A DNA stretch of 64,000 bases, from assembly GCA_964020085.1 (NCBI GenBank), contig OZ026597.1:27324948-27388947 (forward strand), in the 5' to 3' direction. Position 1 is the stretch's first letter. The number at the start of each line of letters is the position of its first letter. Shown here one piece after another: positions 48,330 through 61,621 of this stretch. Both the position numbers and the translations under genes were made by a program. The stretch comes from Micromussa lordhowensis (Eukaryota; Cnidaria; Anthozoa; Scleractinia; Lobophylliidae). The notes beneath the pieces were generated by a model that was given only the letters and a program-made list of their open reading frames with translations, was not told the origin of the DNA and searched no databases.

Positions 48330-51300
48330 ATGACTCAACCGCCAACAACCGGCCAAGAGCCAAAAGTTTATCGAACTACAAACCAACTCCAGTATTTGTC
48401 GAAAACAATCATGAAGGCGATGTGGAGGCATCCATATTCCTGGCCGTTTCACGAACCTGTGGACGCTGTAAAATTGAATTTGCCGGTTAGTATGCGCTAA
48501 ATTCACACTTAAGTTTTCTGTTCATTCCTTTGCCATACGTTGTTGACTGGAGGTCTTGTGGTTTCGTAGGATTACTACACGATCATAAAACGTCCCATGG
48601 ACATGAGTCAGATCAAGAGAAAGCTAGAAAACCTCGAGTATTCCTGCAGTCAAGAATGTATAGATGACTTTCGCCTAGTGTTCAACAACTGCATCACCTA
48701 TAATAAGCCTGGAGAGGTGAGATTTTAGTTTTCCAACTGTATTTTCGTTTTGTGATTCCCACACCGCAGAAATACAGAAATTGTTTGATATTAAGCTGTA
48801 AAGTCAAGAGGAAATTGAATAGCTTGAATGTATTTTTGACGTGAGTTTTGACAGCATTTGAATTAAATTTGCATTTTTTCTTCGGTGGCGCAAAGCTATT
48901 TCAATCCCTCTATTCTTGAAAGCTTTTATTTACACCCAGGGAGGCACAACTGTAGTTTAGATAATTAAGTAGTATGCCTTTAAAATGAGTGTGCATGAAC
49001 TCATTATTAGCCATTTTTGACTTGAGGAAGTGAACAGGATGCAAAACTACAGGTTGATTTGTAGTGGTCTTGTAAAAACAGAGTGTGATACAACTTCCCA
49101 ATGGTACTTGCAACTGAGTGAAAGTAGCAAATAAAAGAGGAAGTATGTATTCCATTCTCTTGTGATAATGACTGAAATTGACTGACCTGTGGCATGTTGC
49201 TATGGTGTTCTTTAATCAAGAGAACATTCACTAGTTCTTCACATTTGACATTGTTCCTGAGTATGAAGGAATCCAATCAACTACCATACATTAATTATCA
49301 TTTTATTCTTTGAACTCACATGTGAGAGAGTAAGTTTTATAACTATAAAATCCACAGTCAGAACATAATGCCATCAGTTTCCATGGATGCCATGTAAATA
49401 CAATTAGCAGGAATATGTTACAGAGGGTTTCACATAACTTTTGACGAACGGGTTCCGAAGTTTGTTCGGAATTTCCTAAGTTCACTACGAACTTGGCAAT
49501 TTCATTACGTAGTTGTCAATCAAATCAAGAACTTTGAAACAAAGTTGTGAATTTCACGCCGAATTTCGTTGGGAATTTGCGAAGTTCATCGCTATCGAAG
49601 TTTGCGTCATTCGATGTAATTGGTTTGGTAATATAACTACAAATGAATTTAAACAAAGTGAAAACATTTCTCAACCAAGCAAGGCTTATTTTGTGATGTT
49701 TACTTCTGAAATGTAAATTATTTGAGGTACAGAGGGATTCCACATCACAGACGGATGGCGCGACTTGCATCTGGTTTACAGTGGTAATGCAAATACAAAA
49801 GTTCAACAACACGACAGTGAAATATTTTGTCTTTTTCGCGCAATTTCTAGAATGACGTATGTCCTGTAAAAAGGTTTTTTATCTCTGATATATTTAAATG
49901 TAAATGCATGGAAGTTCGCTCTGAAGCTACCCGAGAAAAAACCAACACGACAGAAATTGTAATCTATTTTTAAGCAGGTATCGGATGACATCTGGGAAAA
50001 TTCAGTTGCAACGTATTATAACCCATTTTAAAACTAGTAATTCCTAATCGACGTGACCACAACGTCTAAGGAAATTCCGAGACAATTTCACCGAATGGTG
50101 CGAACTTCTCTTGCAATGAACTTGTCAACTTCCAAAGTTCGGCATGAAATTCACAACTTCATTTCCAAGTTCACAATTTGATTGACAAGTACGTAATGAA
50201 ATTGCCAAGTTCATAGCGAACTTCGGAAATTCCGAACAAACTTCGGAACCCGTTCGTCAAAAGTTATGTGAAACCCTCTGTAATTTTAGTTTTCTAGTTC
50301 AGCATGCATCTCAATTTCCTTGCAAGTTATTACCCTAGTTTTGGAAAACTACATGTCATGTCACATTAATGAAAATCTGTAAGAACTCAACTCTGTGGAG
50401 GGTGAATCCCTATGTTTTGGTTGTGGTGATGAATGAGGGTTCTCAGTAATGCTTGAAAAGCTGTGGCCATACAGGAATGTCCAGTTGCTTTTTTATTACT
50501 GTGTATATGGGTAGATACATTTGCTCTTTGGTTACTGATACTGGTTCATTCAATTTTAAACTTGATACAACCTGTTAAAAAGGACGTAACGAGTCACTGT
50601 CAGTCTTTCTCCTGGATTTTACAATTTGTTGTCATCTAAATTGGGCCAAGGAAAATCCTTTGTCCGACTTATTTATTTTGCACAAATTTTTTTTCTCACA
50701 ACTACACCTTGAAAGTTTCTCCCCAGTATTATCACTTTCTGTCCTTTTCAAACTGCATCAGCAATTTCACAGAATTTTAGGTCAGAAAATAGCCTTTTAT
50801 ATCTATTGAGGCAAGAATCCATTGGACCTTGAAGCAATATAGCATTTGGCTTCATTTGTGATTAAAGTGCATGTGAAAGCAGTGGGAAGACTTCTTGATA
50901 AGGCATCATGCTTTTCCTGCTTGTGCAAGGTGCCATTCTATGTTTTTGCTGTTTCTTTTTGTTAGGCAATGTGCCATTAGTCGTGACAGCACTAATTTAT
51001 CACTGGGTTTTACAGTTAGCAAAAGAAATTTGGCTCCAAAATTACAGTATCTGGCATGGCTTGTCAAAACTGAAAATCCACTGATATTTGGCTTTGTAAC
51101 TACCCCACCAAGGTTGACCTCTGAAAGGTAAGGGGTGGGTGAGATTTAGCAGATGGGGACTGCCATGCCTTCCTTCTCCCATTATTAAGAAAATGGAATG
51201 TTTACGTCATTATATAATTGCCTTTCTTTCATAGGATGTAGTCCTCATGTGCCAGACACTAGAGAAGGTGTTTAACCAGAAACTCGCTACCATGCCAGCT

Positions 51301-54300
51301 GAGGTAAGAGTGATGAAAGGCCTTGTGATAACTAAAAGAATCAAAAAGGTTATTTGTCACTGTAAATAAAAACTGCCCTTGGATGTAGGAAAAAGGATTT
51401 GCATTTTACCAGTCTCCTAGTACATCATCAAGTTGTGGTTGTTGGTGGACATAGAAAGTCCAGGTACAAATGAAAACCAAGGCCTGTTTGACTGCCATGA
51501 AGGCTGAAAGGAATGTGTTCGTACTTCCTGTTTGTATTTGGCTTGTCTTTCTGAAGTGTTAACATTACTAAATGACATATTCTGATCAAAACAGCTGGTG
51601 CGATTGAGCCACATGTTTTTGCAGAATCAGATGTATTACAGAGCATCAGCTGTTGACAAAATGAGAATTGAGCTTGCAATGATTTCATTCCTGGAGAATA
51701 CTATATCATCCCAGATGGTGGACCAAAATAATGATTTAATCACAAAAGAAAGCTGCAAGTCTTTCTCCGTTTTCTAAAAGTTCCAAATGGATGACAAGTG
51801 CTTAGAATGCAGGGAACTCAAAGTAAATTTAAGAAATGTTTTTCTGGTGGAGGCAAACTAAAAGTTTTTGTATTGATTTGGTTGTGCTTACAATTTTTTA
51901 GTCATCATGGAAGACCAGATGACTGCGAATATGGATCCCTGCATATAACTTGCAATTTCTACTAAGGTTACAGCTCTGTTCAAGCTGTGTGATATCAACA
52001 GCATTAACTGAGGTTTAATTGTTTTATTTTCTGTAGGAATTCGAAATTGTCCTGGGACCCAACAAAAAGGCTATGCCTGGTGGACCAGGAGCAAAAAGAG
52101 CCAAGAAGGGTGGTGTGACATCGGTTAAAATGGAGCACATTCCAGGTTATTATCGATGACATACTGTAGATTTGTGCTGAATTATTGTGTATCTTTTCCT
52201 CTGTAACGAAGAACTTGTAAATCAAGTGGTCAACAAACTTGGGTTCACCATTTGCTATTCATGTGCCTTAAAAAAACATCTAAGAACCTGATTATGAGTC
52301 ATTTGAATAAGGAAGAGACAATTATGTTGTAATTTGCTGTTATTTTATCAAACTGCAATTGCACATTTCATCATCTCATTTCAGTTGCTCCAGATAGTAC
52401 TCCAATGACAAGTTTGCCGTATGCCACTCCACCGGTGTCGGTAACTGCAACTACAGCACTTCCAACGCCTGTGGATGCAACTACTGTGCTACCTTCCCCT
52501 AGTATTTTGGCTGCTCCTGCTTTACCTTCGGCTGTTCAGCCCGCTAAGGTATGAAATTGTTCCTTCTGAAAGTACACTAGAAATCTGATTCTGTCAAATC
52601 TTTGGAAGCTCAGTTTGCTCTGGATATGTGCAAGAGAAATAAAGAACGAGGAAAATCAAATTATTCTAACACTTAAATTAATTGTCAGAGAGTGAAGACT
52701 GAAGGACTCGTAGTTCATCAAAAAAGCAAAGGCTAAGGAACATCTTATTACTTTGATTTCTTGTCCAGCTTTGAACTTAGTTACTAATGGAACTCTTCCA
52801 CGATATGGCGACCATTTTGAATTCTGTTGTTTCAAATAGCTGTTATGGGATGTTCAGGGGGGGAAATTAGTATGTATTTGTTCCCTGAGCATCCCATAAT
52901 CACTATTTTGAAACAATAGTATTCAAAATGGTTGCTCTATTGCTGAAAAAAGTTCATTATCATTTAGACTATGAGCTGGAGTTTTCTATGAGCGAAAAGT
53001 CAACGAGACATAGCCAAGTTGACTATCGCTAATGGAAAATGAGGATGAGTAGTCTAATTGTTTAAGGTGATTCCTCAGTATTGCATTGTGTATCCCTGTG
53101 GTGCACAATTTTTGCATCATTAACTCACGTACGTGAGCGCGTGCATGTACACAACAAGCGCTAGGATTTCAAATTTCATTGGTAACACTTTTTCGGGTCC
53201 TTGACCAGTGATTGTGGGAAACCATTGGTAATGGAAATTTTTTGTGACAAAATTTCTGCTTGATTTGAACGCAAATAATAGAAAACGAAATAGTATTAGA
53301 GAATAGAGAAAGAAATGAAAGGAACACTTTTTATAAGCCTAAATGTACTCAGTGGCATGGATCTTGGCTAGTAAGTGACGGGATGTTTTCTGTAACAGTC
53401 TCAAAATCAGTACAAAATTACCTCTTCCTGATTGTTTTTTAATTATACAAAGTCAACTTTTGCACTTCTTCCCAGTCACCAGTGGATACTGTGTAAACTG
53501 ATGATCGCTGGGGTGAAAACCAACAATTGTAGCTGCTCTATATCAGCCATTGGTCTCCATCTATTGTAAAGTAGAACAGAAAAAGACTTTTCCGTGGCGA
53601 ATTAATTATTGGTTCCATTATTTCTAAATGATGGTAATGACACGGTACCGGAAATGATTGTTACTGTGAAACCCTAGGTCTTGCACAACGTAAAGAAAAA
53701 TTTAATTATTGATACATGTAATTTGTTAAGGGTGTATTACTTTCAATAAAAAAAGAATTCCCTCTAGCTAAGCTTCATAGCGAAATAAATGCTCTTTTTC
53801 TCTCAAATGAGCATTGTGACCTACATTTTTATTGCAGAAATTTGGCGTAAAAGTTATCCGTTTTAACTTAAATAGTTGAGAAAAAAATTGTTCAGAAGGA
53901 AAAAAAGATATAGCTAAAAGAGTGCATAAGTTTTGAGTCCATAAGCATTGTTCCAAGTGCCCGAGACTTTCTGCCCATCAAGATTTTTGTCAAGTATTAT
54001 TGCCTTTATAACCTTTTTTCCAGCTACCACAAAATGTAACATGAACTGATTAAGTAACGCACATAATCAGGCATAAACGGGGTACGATTCCCCCATCGCA
54101 TCTCTTGAGAGAGGATGGTGACCTACCCTTTTAATTGTATTTTTCGAAACAGTGCTTGGTATGGAACATTCAGGGAAAGTTTAAAAAAAAATTGTTTGGT
54201 AACATTCATTTCTGAGGAATCACCTTGAGAAGACATGCTAAAAGATTACAGCACAAAAAGTATTATTTTGTGTGTTTGTAAACCTAAAATTGACTCCTTT

Positions 54301-57300
54301 TCGGTTTCGAGAGCATTGCGTGCGCAATTGTCTATCAGGGCACAGGAATTGATGAGAACCAATCAGATTTGCGGATTTCCAATAGAACACAGCTGAGTGG
54401 GTACTAAACTAAATTGGTAAATCCAGTAACTTAGTTTTTAATGATCTCTGTTTGTAGGTCAAAAAGGGGGTAAAAAGAAAGGCTGATACTACGACTCCCA
54501 CAACCCCTGTTAGTGGAATGGGTGATCCGATGCCCTCTGTCAAGGCTAAGGCGGCTAAAATACCAACTCGAAGAGAGTCAACTAGAACGGTGAAAAAACC
54601 AAATAGAGATTTACCCGAAGAGCCACAAGTGGTAGGCAATATAAAAGTAAATAAGACAACTGATTTTTGTACATGTAGCTTGTTCTTTGTTATCTAGTAG
54701 AGTGTTGTTTCTATGCTGTATTTTCTCTCCACAGGTTTTTTGGGAATATTTACATTGTTGTTGGTGTGCAGGTCTAATGGTTATTGTCAATTTCTTGGTT
54801 TCCTGTTGCATATTCTACAGTACCGCTCAAATGTAAGTTACCACTGTCTCGCGAGACACTTCTCATTTCTCGCGAGACTCGTCTCAAGAGTCTCGAGAGA
54901 AACGAGACGTGTCTCGCGAGTGCATGGGAAGTACCAATACGTGAAAGGTTTTATTCGCACTTGTTAACATAAAAACCACGCTTTGATCTTGAAACCTTGA
55001 CTAACATTTCATTCAAACTTGTGAACAAGCGACACCATGCTTTGATCATGAAACCTCAACTCAGACTAACATTTTATTCAAACTTGTAAACATGCGAAAC
55101 CATGCTTTGATCATGAAACCTCAACCAACATTTTATTCAAACTTGTAAACAGGCAAAACCACGCATCGATCATGAAACCGCGACTAACATTTTATTCAAA
55201 CTTGATTAAAACTCCTGTCTTCAAAGATAAAGTGTTTTGGCGTTTGAATGAACGATTTATGCCAAATAGAACGGGAGATATTTTTCGTGTTTCCGTGACG
55301 TTTCGGACAACAATAAAGTTCATTACGCTACCGACTTGTCATCTTATGCTGCTAAACAAAACTTTCCCTGGCAGAAAAATCTGAAATTAATGCAAACAGC
55401 GCATCTCGGAAACATTGATTAAAACTCCTGTCTTCAAAGATATAGTATTTTTGCGTTTGAATGAACGTTTTATGCCAAATAGAACCGGAGATATTTTTAG
55501 TGTTTACCTTCACGCGTGGGAAAGTTCATTACGTTATCGACTCGTTGTCTCCTACCCTAGACGAAAATCTTTCCGTGACAGAAAAAAATTGAAACTATTG
55601 CAAATGGCGCATCTCAGAAACCTTGATTTAAACTCCTGTCGTCAAAGATATATGTTTTTTAATTGGCATTTGAATGAACGATTTGTACCATATAGAACCC
55701 GGAGATATAATTTTTTTAATAATTTCCGTGACACTTTGACTCCATTTACAAGCGTGTTGAAAGTCGGAACATTTTTCTCCTACACAAAATTTAGTGTTTG
55801 TTTGAGTTAGCGGTTATTGGAGAGCAAACAAATGTAGGCAACTGAATTATGAGTAAATGATATCTAGTGCCAAAATACTCACAGTATCAGGATTGAAAAA
55901 TTAGAGAAAACAAGATTCGCAAAATCAACTCTTTGCCCTCGTGTTCGCATGAATTGAAATGCATGTAACTCTTCTTATACATGTAGTTTATGCAGATATA
56001 AAAACCGATGCATATCTTATGTTGGACGGTCGATTTGCCAACAAACTGCAGAGCAGCAACCCTTACACATGTCCGGTTTCTTACACATACAGTAATAATG
56101 CCATACTAGACGCTTCGGTGATTCTCGAGAGAAACAAGATGCGTCTCCCGCGAGAAACAAGACGAGAGGTGGTAACTTACCGTTGAGCGGTACTGTAATA
56201 ATAACAATAATTAACAATTAATTATCATGAGCCCAAAATTGAACTTTTAACAAGTAATCCCTTACCATTCACCAGAGGTGCTGGTTTTCATAATTATGCA
56301 GTTATCTCCAGTCTTGGTATGCTTTCAATGTACAAGTGACACGTTCATTACTACAATGCAGATAGCAGTCTTGGCTCTAATTATATTTGTAATTCAGGAT
56401 ATCATCTTTATTTTAGTCGCGTGGCAAAAAGAAACCATTATCTGAGCAGCTTAAATACTGCAGCAACATTCTAAAGGAACTGTTTTCCAAGAAACACGCT
56501 GTAAGTGAACAAAACATTGTCATTCTTATTTAAATTGAACAAGTTTGAATTAACAAGGTCAAAATTGACTTGAAGATGGCTTAATACATTGTACTTTTGG
56601 ATTCTCTATAATCATAAAGGTTTTTCTTCTTATTAACTGCATGTCTTCAATTGTAGCTTAATTGTACAGCTAAATATATCAAATGGTCTGCAAATAAGTC
56701 AAAAAGTAGAGAACAGCTTTTCTCTGTTGAGACTAAACAATATTCCTGCTATTGACTGGAGTTCATAAGTTTATGTGATTGGCTAACTCGAGAATTCATG
56801 AATGACCTTTGCAACAAGCACAACCAAAATAAACTAAAATTCTCAGTACACAGATAAGCACTTGTACCAATTAAACTGGTGACCATAAGCTTGATAATTT
56901 TTTTTTTAATTTTTGATTTATTTAATGAACTGTTTGATGACTTATTTTAGGCATATGCATGGCCATTTTTCAAGCCTGTTGATGCTTCTACTCTTGGATT
57001 ACATGATTACCACGATATAATTAAGCAGCCAATGGACATGGGCACAATAAAAGTAAGGAAATTCTATTGAATTACTTATTATAAAATAACTGAGCTACTA
57101 CACCCACTCCCATTGGTTGATAGGTGTGTTTAAATGAGAGTATGTGAACATGATTTTGACATTTTACATGTGTGTGTAATTTTGACAATTATAAAAGCAA
57201 TAGAGCGCTTTTTTCTGTGTTTACACAGCCTAATCTAAACATTCAGGGGGCTGGGAGAATTCTCGAAAGTTACGCAATCTCGGGTTTGCATAACTGTCTT

Positions 57301-60300
57301 GAATGCCCCCAACCCTCCCGTGTTTAGATGAGGCTATGTAATCACAGAAAAAAGTACTCTATTGCTTAATTCCATTTCTGTTTTTGCATTGTTCAAATTG
57401 TGTCACTCCTTTTTTTTAAGTTGATGAGTTCCAGAGCTTATTTTACAAATTCATCAACAGATAAAAATGGATGCAAGAGAGTATAATTCTTCATCTGAAT
57501 TTGCTGCTGATGTGCGGCTCATGTTCAGTAACTGTTATAGATACAATCCTCCTGACCATGATGTTGTTAAAATGGCAAGACAACTGCAGGTTTGTGACAA
57601 CTCTTCATGTTGTTTTGAATTTGAAAATGTTCCCTGCAACATTCCTTGAATGTTTGATTTCATATAGGAAGCTGAGGATGGTTTTCAAAACTAAATAAGT
57701 GAAATTGCAAATCACTTTCAGATATTTAATGTCTCCTCTTTGTTGATTCCAGAGACCTCATTATTAAAATAGCTTGTTTAATATAGGTGCTTCTTTATTC
57801 TACCATTTAATATCATGCAAACTCTGGAGGTGGAACCCAAATATTAACCTAGGGTGATTGCATTAAAATTGCTACCCAAAGCCCATTACCCACTTGTCAC
57901 AGCAGCAACAAATGAACTTCCCAGATGAGACCCATTGTACCCTTTGAAGTTACCTTCTTTGTTCCCTGTGAAGTCTTTATGATGATGGCAGTGTAAAATG
58001 GAGCTGTTGTTGAGAACTACCCTTGCATGTTATGAAAGGCACAGGGACACCTTTAATTAATGGGGTTTCACTAGTCTGTCACAGCCATCTCTCTGAACTG
58101 TTGTAAGAACTGCAGAGAGGATGATAGGTACTCGAATACGGCTGTAGATTAACTGATTTTATTTTGTTTCATTTTGGTCTTTGCAGTAAAATCAGTTCCT
58201 CTTTTGTCTGTTAATAGGATGTGTTCGAAATGAAATTTGCCAAAATGCCTGAGGAACCTGAACTTCCTCCTCCGCCAATGACAGAACCTCCTGAACCAGA
58301 ACCAGAGTCTGCAGCAACTCCACCATCATCGTCACCAGCATCTGAAGACAATGAAGCCGACAGAGCTGAACAGCTTTCCCAGCTTCAACAACAGGTACTA
58401 AGCTGTTTGCTCAGTTTGCAATGTTTACATATCAGTTTTCAGCACAAACAAACAAAAGTTATGCTTTTAATGAAATAATTTACTTGATATTGATTAAACC
58501 TTTATAAATGTAAAGTACTGGTAAGGTTAATCCTGCTTGATCTACTGGCCCTAGTTGTCCAAAGGCTGGATAATGCCATCCGTTGGATAGTGATATATCT
58601 GGCCCGGGTTGTTCGAAAGGTGGATAACGCTATCCACTGGATAAAACACTATCCTGTGGATAGCTAATTTTGTTTTGTTAACACTTAAACACTGGATGGC
58701 AGTTGTTGGATAGCTTCATCCACCTTTCAAATAACCTGGGCTGTGAAGTTTAGCAGTTAAATTCTTAGCACTGTCAGCTTTTAGTTGGATTAGGGTAAAT
58801 GGTGAGATACTGCAGATCTTAGTAGGTAACCATGTTTCAAGGTGAGAATGTCTTCTTTTTAACAGCTCATATCAGTACATGAACAACTGAGCAAACTCAC
58901 TGGGGAAACTGTTATTGTGACAAACAAGACAAAGAAAAAACCGGAGAAAAAACCTCCAAAGAAAGAAACCAAACAGGTGGCCCCGCCGCAGCCGAAAAGT
59001 CAACCTAAACAGAAATCCACAGCCAAGGCTCAAGCAGTCCAAGCTCAACCAAAGCCAGAAAAGCCAGCTAAGAAACAGTCAGCATCAAAAAGATCTGCAA
59101 ATAGCAAGTAAGTTGAACTGGTTTCTGTAACATTTGGATTAGGTAAGAGTGGGTCAAACAGACGTTTGCCTGGTTGCTTATACTCACATTTTGGTTGATT
59201 TGGAAAATAGGATGGCTGCTAAAAAGAAAACATTAGAAGTGGATAGTGATGATGAAGAAGACACTGCAAGACCCATGACATACGATGAAAAAAGACAGCT
59301 TAGCCTTGATATAAACAAGCTTCCAGGTTGGTCAAAGTCATTATTTTACTTTTATTTTGTCAATAATAAAAATAAATAACAAAATTATTACTTAACTCAT
59401 GCAAATTAACATTAAAATATCATTAAATGCGCATTACACAAGTCTAAAACACTATAAATCTATAAAAGCTGATGGGTTGCCCTTTAAGACAAAGACACAA
59501 ATTTACTGATTACCAAAATTTTTATCCTAAGACACAAAATTTACCCATTACCAAAGTTACTGCTGTGCACCAAGGATTAATAAAATTCTATTTTTTTTTT
59601 TTCACATGCAAAGTGATTAACCTGGTGTAAATGGGGAGCTTATACTATGATCCATAAAATAATTACAACATCCTTATTTTGTAGTTTTGACTTTAGACCT
59701 TTTTTCTTTTGTAAACTAGGAGACAAGTTAGGACGAGTAGTGAACATCATCCAATCCAGGGAACCTGGTCTGAGGGATTCAAACCCAGATGAAATAGAAA
59801 TAGACTTTGAAACGCTCAAACCATCGACACTGAGGGAATTGGAAAAATATGTTCAGCAGTGTTTGAGAAAAAAGGTTAAACCTCAAACAAAGAAGGCCAA
59901 GAATGCTGAAGAACGAGAAATGGAGCAAGCGAAAAAGAAAGAAGAGCTTGAAAGACGACTTCAGGTATGTAGTAATAGAACTTTGAGTAATGATGTTGGT
60001 GAGGGTATCGCAATGATTGTTGCGTAAAATGATGAACTGTTCATGTTATGTATGTAAGTTGTTTAATGATGTAAGTTAGATGTGCTAGCTGCAATACAGG
60101 GGTTCGGCTGACCGCGTGACTCCTTTTCCTCATCAAGGATGTAAGTGGCAAGCTTGGAGGCACAGGGCAAAAGAAACAGACCAAGAAAGGTGAGCGGGCC
60201 TTTATTTTAAAATCAGTCTGACCTGCCCCAAAGTGACAAACCTGTGGTCACTGCACTCATAAAATATGCTAACTTTGGTGTATATCACAGACTGATACTG

Positions 60301-61099
60301 AACCTTAATTTGTACAGTAGTTTTCAAAAGGAATTGAATGGAAAATGATATGCATGCATGGTTGAAAATCTCGAGAATGTTTGGAAGAAATTAAAAGTTT
60401 ATGTAAACATGAGCTAAAGGTAAGGGTTTATGTTGACCTGCACTTTTGAGTTCTCTCAAACTTTCTCAACTGTTGGCTCAGGCTATGTAACTAGAAGCAA
60501 CCAGTATACATTGATGTTCTTTTCACTCTTATACATCAGTTTGCTTGCTTTGGCAGCTCATACAGTGCTTCCCCCTTTCTAATTAATGTCTCCACAATAA
60601 TGTCCTACCAACTGAAACCACATCCTTCCTTGCATGCAGGCTTTTAGCCAGGATTTGCAAAGTTTGCGTCCAGAATGTGCTACAGGGCCTACTCAAATGA
60701 TTCATGAGGCAATTTATAAGGCAACATATGAAAAAGAAAACAATTTTCTTTTATAAGTGGCCATCCACAGGATGCCTGCACACCCATCTGGCTAAATGCC
60801 TGCTTGCATGGGTGCCATTGTCTTCAAAAACAAGTAATTTTATGTGTAGTAAAGATACCAAATAGTCATTCTTGGTTAGAACATATTCTAAAAATGTTGT
60901 CCTGTTTGCATTTTCAGATTCACAACGCGCTGATCATTCTGTAGTAGATGTTGTAGGCAGTGAGCCTCGGCCATCAAGACTAAGTGAAAGCAGCAGTAGT
61001 AGTGGTAGTGGAACAAGCAGTAGTTCGGATTCAAGTTCAAGCTCTGGCTCATCTAGTTCAGCAAGCAGCTCTGACTCAGAATCAGGTAGTGAAGAGTAA
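48330..61099 (+). CDS. BET bromodomain protein (BRD2/3/4 family)
   Basis: Fifteen coding exons join in frame to 715 residues: 48330-48485, 48570-48716, 51235-51303, 52037-52145, 52385-52548, 54458-54631, 56417-56500, 56951-57052, 57461-57589, 58218-58394, 58866-59107, 59211-59326, 59720-59964, 60138-60189 and 60918-61099. Bromodomain 1 spans about 17-123 (WPF 38-40, acetyl-lysine Asn97 in YNKPGE). Bromodomain 2 spans about 281-378 (WPF 305-307, Asn364, the BD2-type His368 in NPPDH). A coiled motif follows ([17 protein letters not shown]), then a Lys/Pro basic block, NET from Met540 ([18 protein letters not shown]), and a Ser-rich SEED-like tail ending SGSEE. BET proteins read acetylated histones and drive transcription elongation. 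Length and end resemble BRD3 or short BRD4. The AG at 48322-48323 just before the ATG implies an untranslated upstream exon. Confidence 0.93.
49421..50280. mobile_element. 860-bp long-TIR element, CAGAGGGTTTCACATAAC ends
   Basis: CAGAGGGTTTCACATAACTT at the left and AAGTTATGTGAAACCCTCTG at the right are exact, with TA on both sides. Homology of the arms extends for well over 100 bp (GAACGGGTTCCGAAGTTTGT and its inverse). It lies in BET intron 2. No transposase is seen. Confidence 0.9.
52800..52945. repeat. 146-bp fold-back
   Basis: GCGACCATTTTGAATTCTGT pairs with an inverse copy ending TATTCAAAATGGTTGC. TATGGGATG and CATCCCATA form the inner stem. It lies in BET intron 5. Confidence 0.75.
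52968..53061. repeat. Degenerate copy of the 22.2-kb palindrome
   Basis: AGTTTTCTATGAGCGA and GTTGACTATCGCT...GTAGTCTAATTGTTTA resemble the type-three palindrome at 22190-22275. It directly abuts the next TIR element. Confidence 0.6.
53062..54228. mobile_element. 1.17-kb TIR element, TTAAGGTGATTCCTCAG ends
   Basis: TTAAGGTGATTCCTCAG and CTGAGGAATCACCTTGA form a 17-bp inverted pair with one mismatch. No transposase is present. It lies in BET intron 5, close to exon 6. Confidence 0.85.
54985..55195. repeat. Four tandem copies of a 57-65-bp unit
   Basis: Each copy contains TGATCATGAAACCTCAAC-like and AACATTTTATTCAAACTTGT segments. Copies differ by small indels. Confidence 0.85.
55200..55710. 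repeat. Three copies of a about 205-215-bp unit
   Basis: AAAACTCCTGTCTTCAAAGA (or a close variant) recurs at about 55206, 55421 and 55628. Each is followed by GTTTGAATGAACG, GCCAAATAGAAC or similar, then GGAGATAT. Confidence 0.85.
57195..57367. mobile_element. 173-bp MITE with about 45-bp arms
   Basis: AAGCAATAGAGCGCTTTTTT and AAAAAAGTACTCTATTGCTT are inverted. AATCTAAAC and GTTTAGATGAGGC extend the arms. It lies in BET intron 8. Confidence 0.85.
58602..58741. mobile_element. 140-bp MITE, GCCCGGGTTGTTCGAAAGGT ends
   Basis: The left end is mirrored by ACCTTTCAAATAACCTGGGC. TGGATAACGCTATCCA-type inner palindromes are typical of a repeat I associate with cnidarian genomes. A partial extra copy precedes it at about 58550. 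It lies in BET intron 10. Confidence 0.8.
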
Positions 61100-61280
61100 A
61101 GACTTGCGGCAACAGCTACAAAAAAATAGGCTGAAAAGGAGTTGCACATTTATTAGTTAGGAAAATTATAGCTGTTTTCGATCATGACGATAGGGATGTC
61201 GAGCTGAAATCTTTGTCCACATGATTTTTTTAGTGTAAATAATGTACAGTGGGTCCTTGCAATGTCGTTGCAAGTTGCTG

Positions 61281-61286
61281 AATAAA
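61281..61286 (+). terminator. BET poly(A) signal, proximal
   Basis: An AATAAA lies 182 bp after the stop codon. Confidence 0.5.
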
Positions 61287-61546
61287 TCGTTCATTAACTG
61301 TTTAAAAGTGTTTTAGTAGATAGGTTCACAATTAACCAAGTTAAACATGACCATAACTACTTACATCTGTAAAACGTTGCTAATGCAAGTTCGTCATAAC
61401 ATATCAGGAAAAGCTTTTCCAATCCCCATAAATATGAACTCAGAGCTGACTGGACTCTTGCTATCGTCGAATTCGTGACACATTTGAATGGCTGCCAGGC
61501 AGTGCATTTGTAACTCTTTTTTGTGTTCTACAAATATAATTAGCAA

Positions 61547-61552
61547 AATAAA
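61547..61552 (+). terminator. BET poly(A) signal, distal
   Basis: A second AATAAA lies about 450 bp after the stop; a T-rich and GT-containing stretch follows (TTGGATTGTTTGTC), as downstream elements do. Confidence 0.5.
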
Positions 61553-61621
61553 TTTGTATTTTACCATGTTGGATTGTTTGTCATTTGTACAGTTTTATAG
61601 AAACTTTTAACCCCAGGTCAG

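Larger units (their letters stand above)
54818..56195. mobile_element. 1.38-kb TIR element, CAGTACCGCTCAA ends, TA flanks
   Basis: CAGTACCGCTCAAATGTAAG at the left and CTTACCGTTGAGCGGTACTG at the right are inverted and TA-flanked. Subterminal CTCGCGAGA palindromes occur near both ends. The interior holds the tandem arrays at 54985-55810. It lies in BET intron 6. Confidence 0.85.

Noticed and set aside
55172..55810. Repeated open frames with NRTGDIF
   Set aside because: They arise from tandem units inside a TIR element in a BET intron, and the frames are interrupted in some copies.
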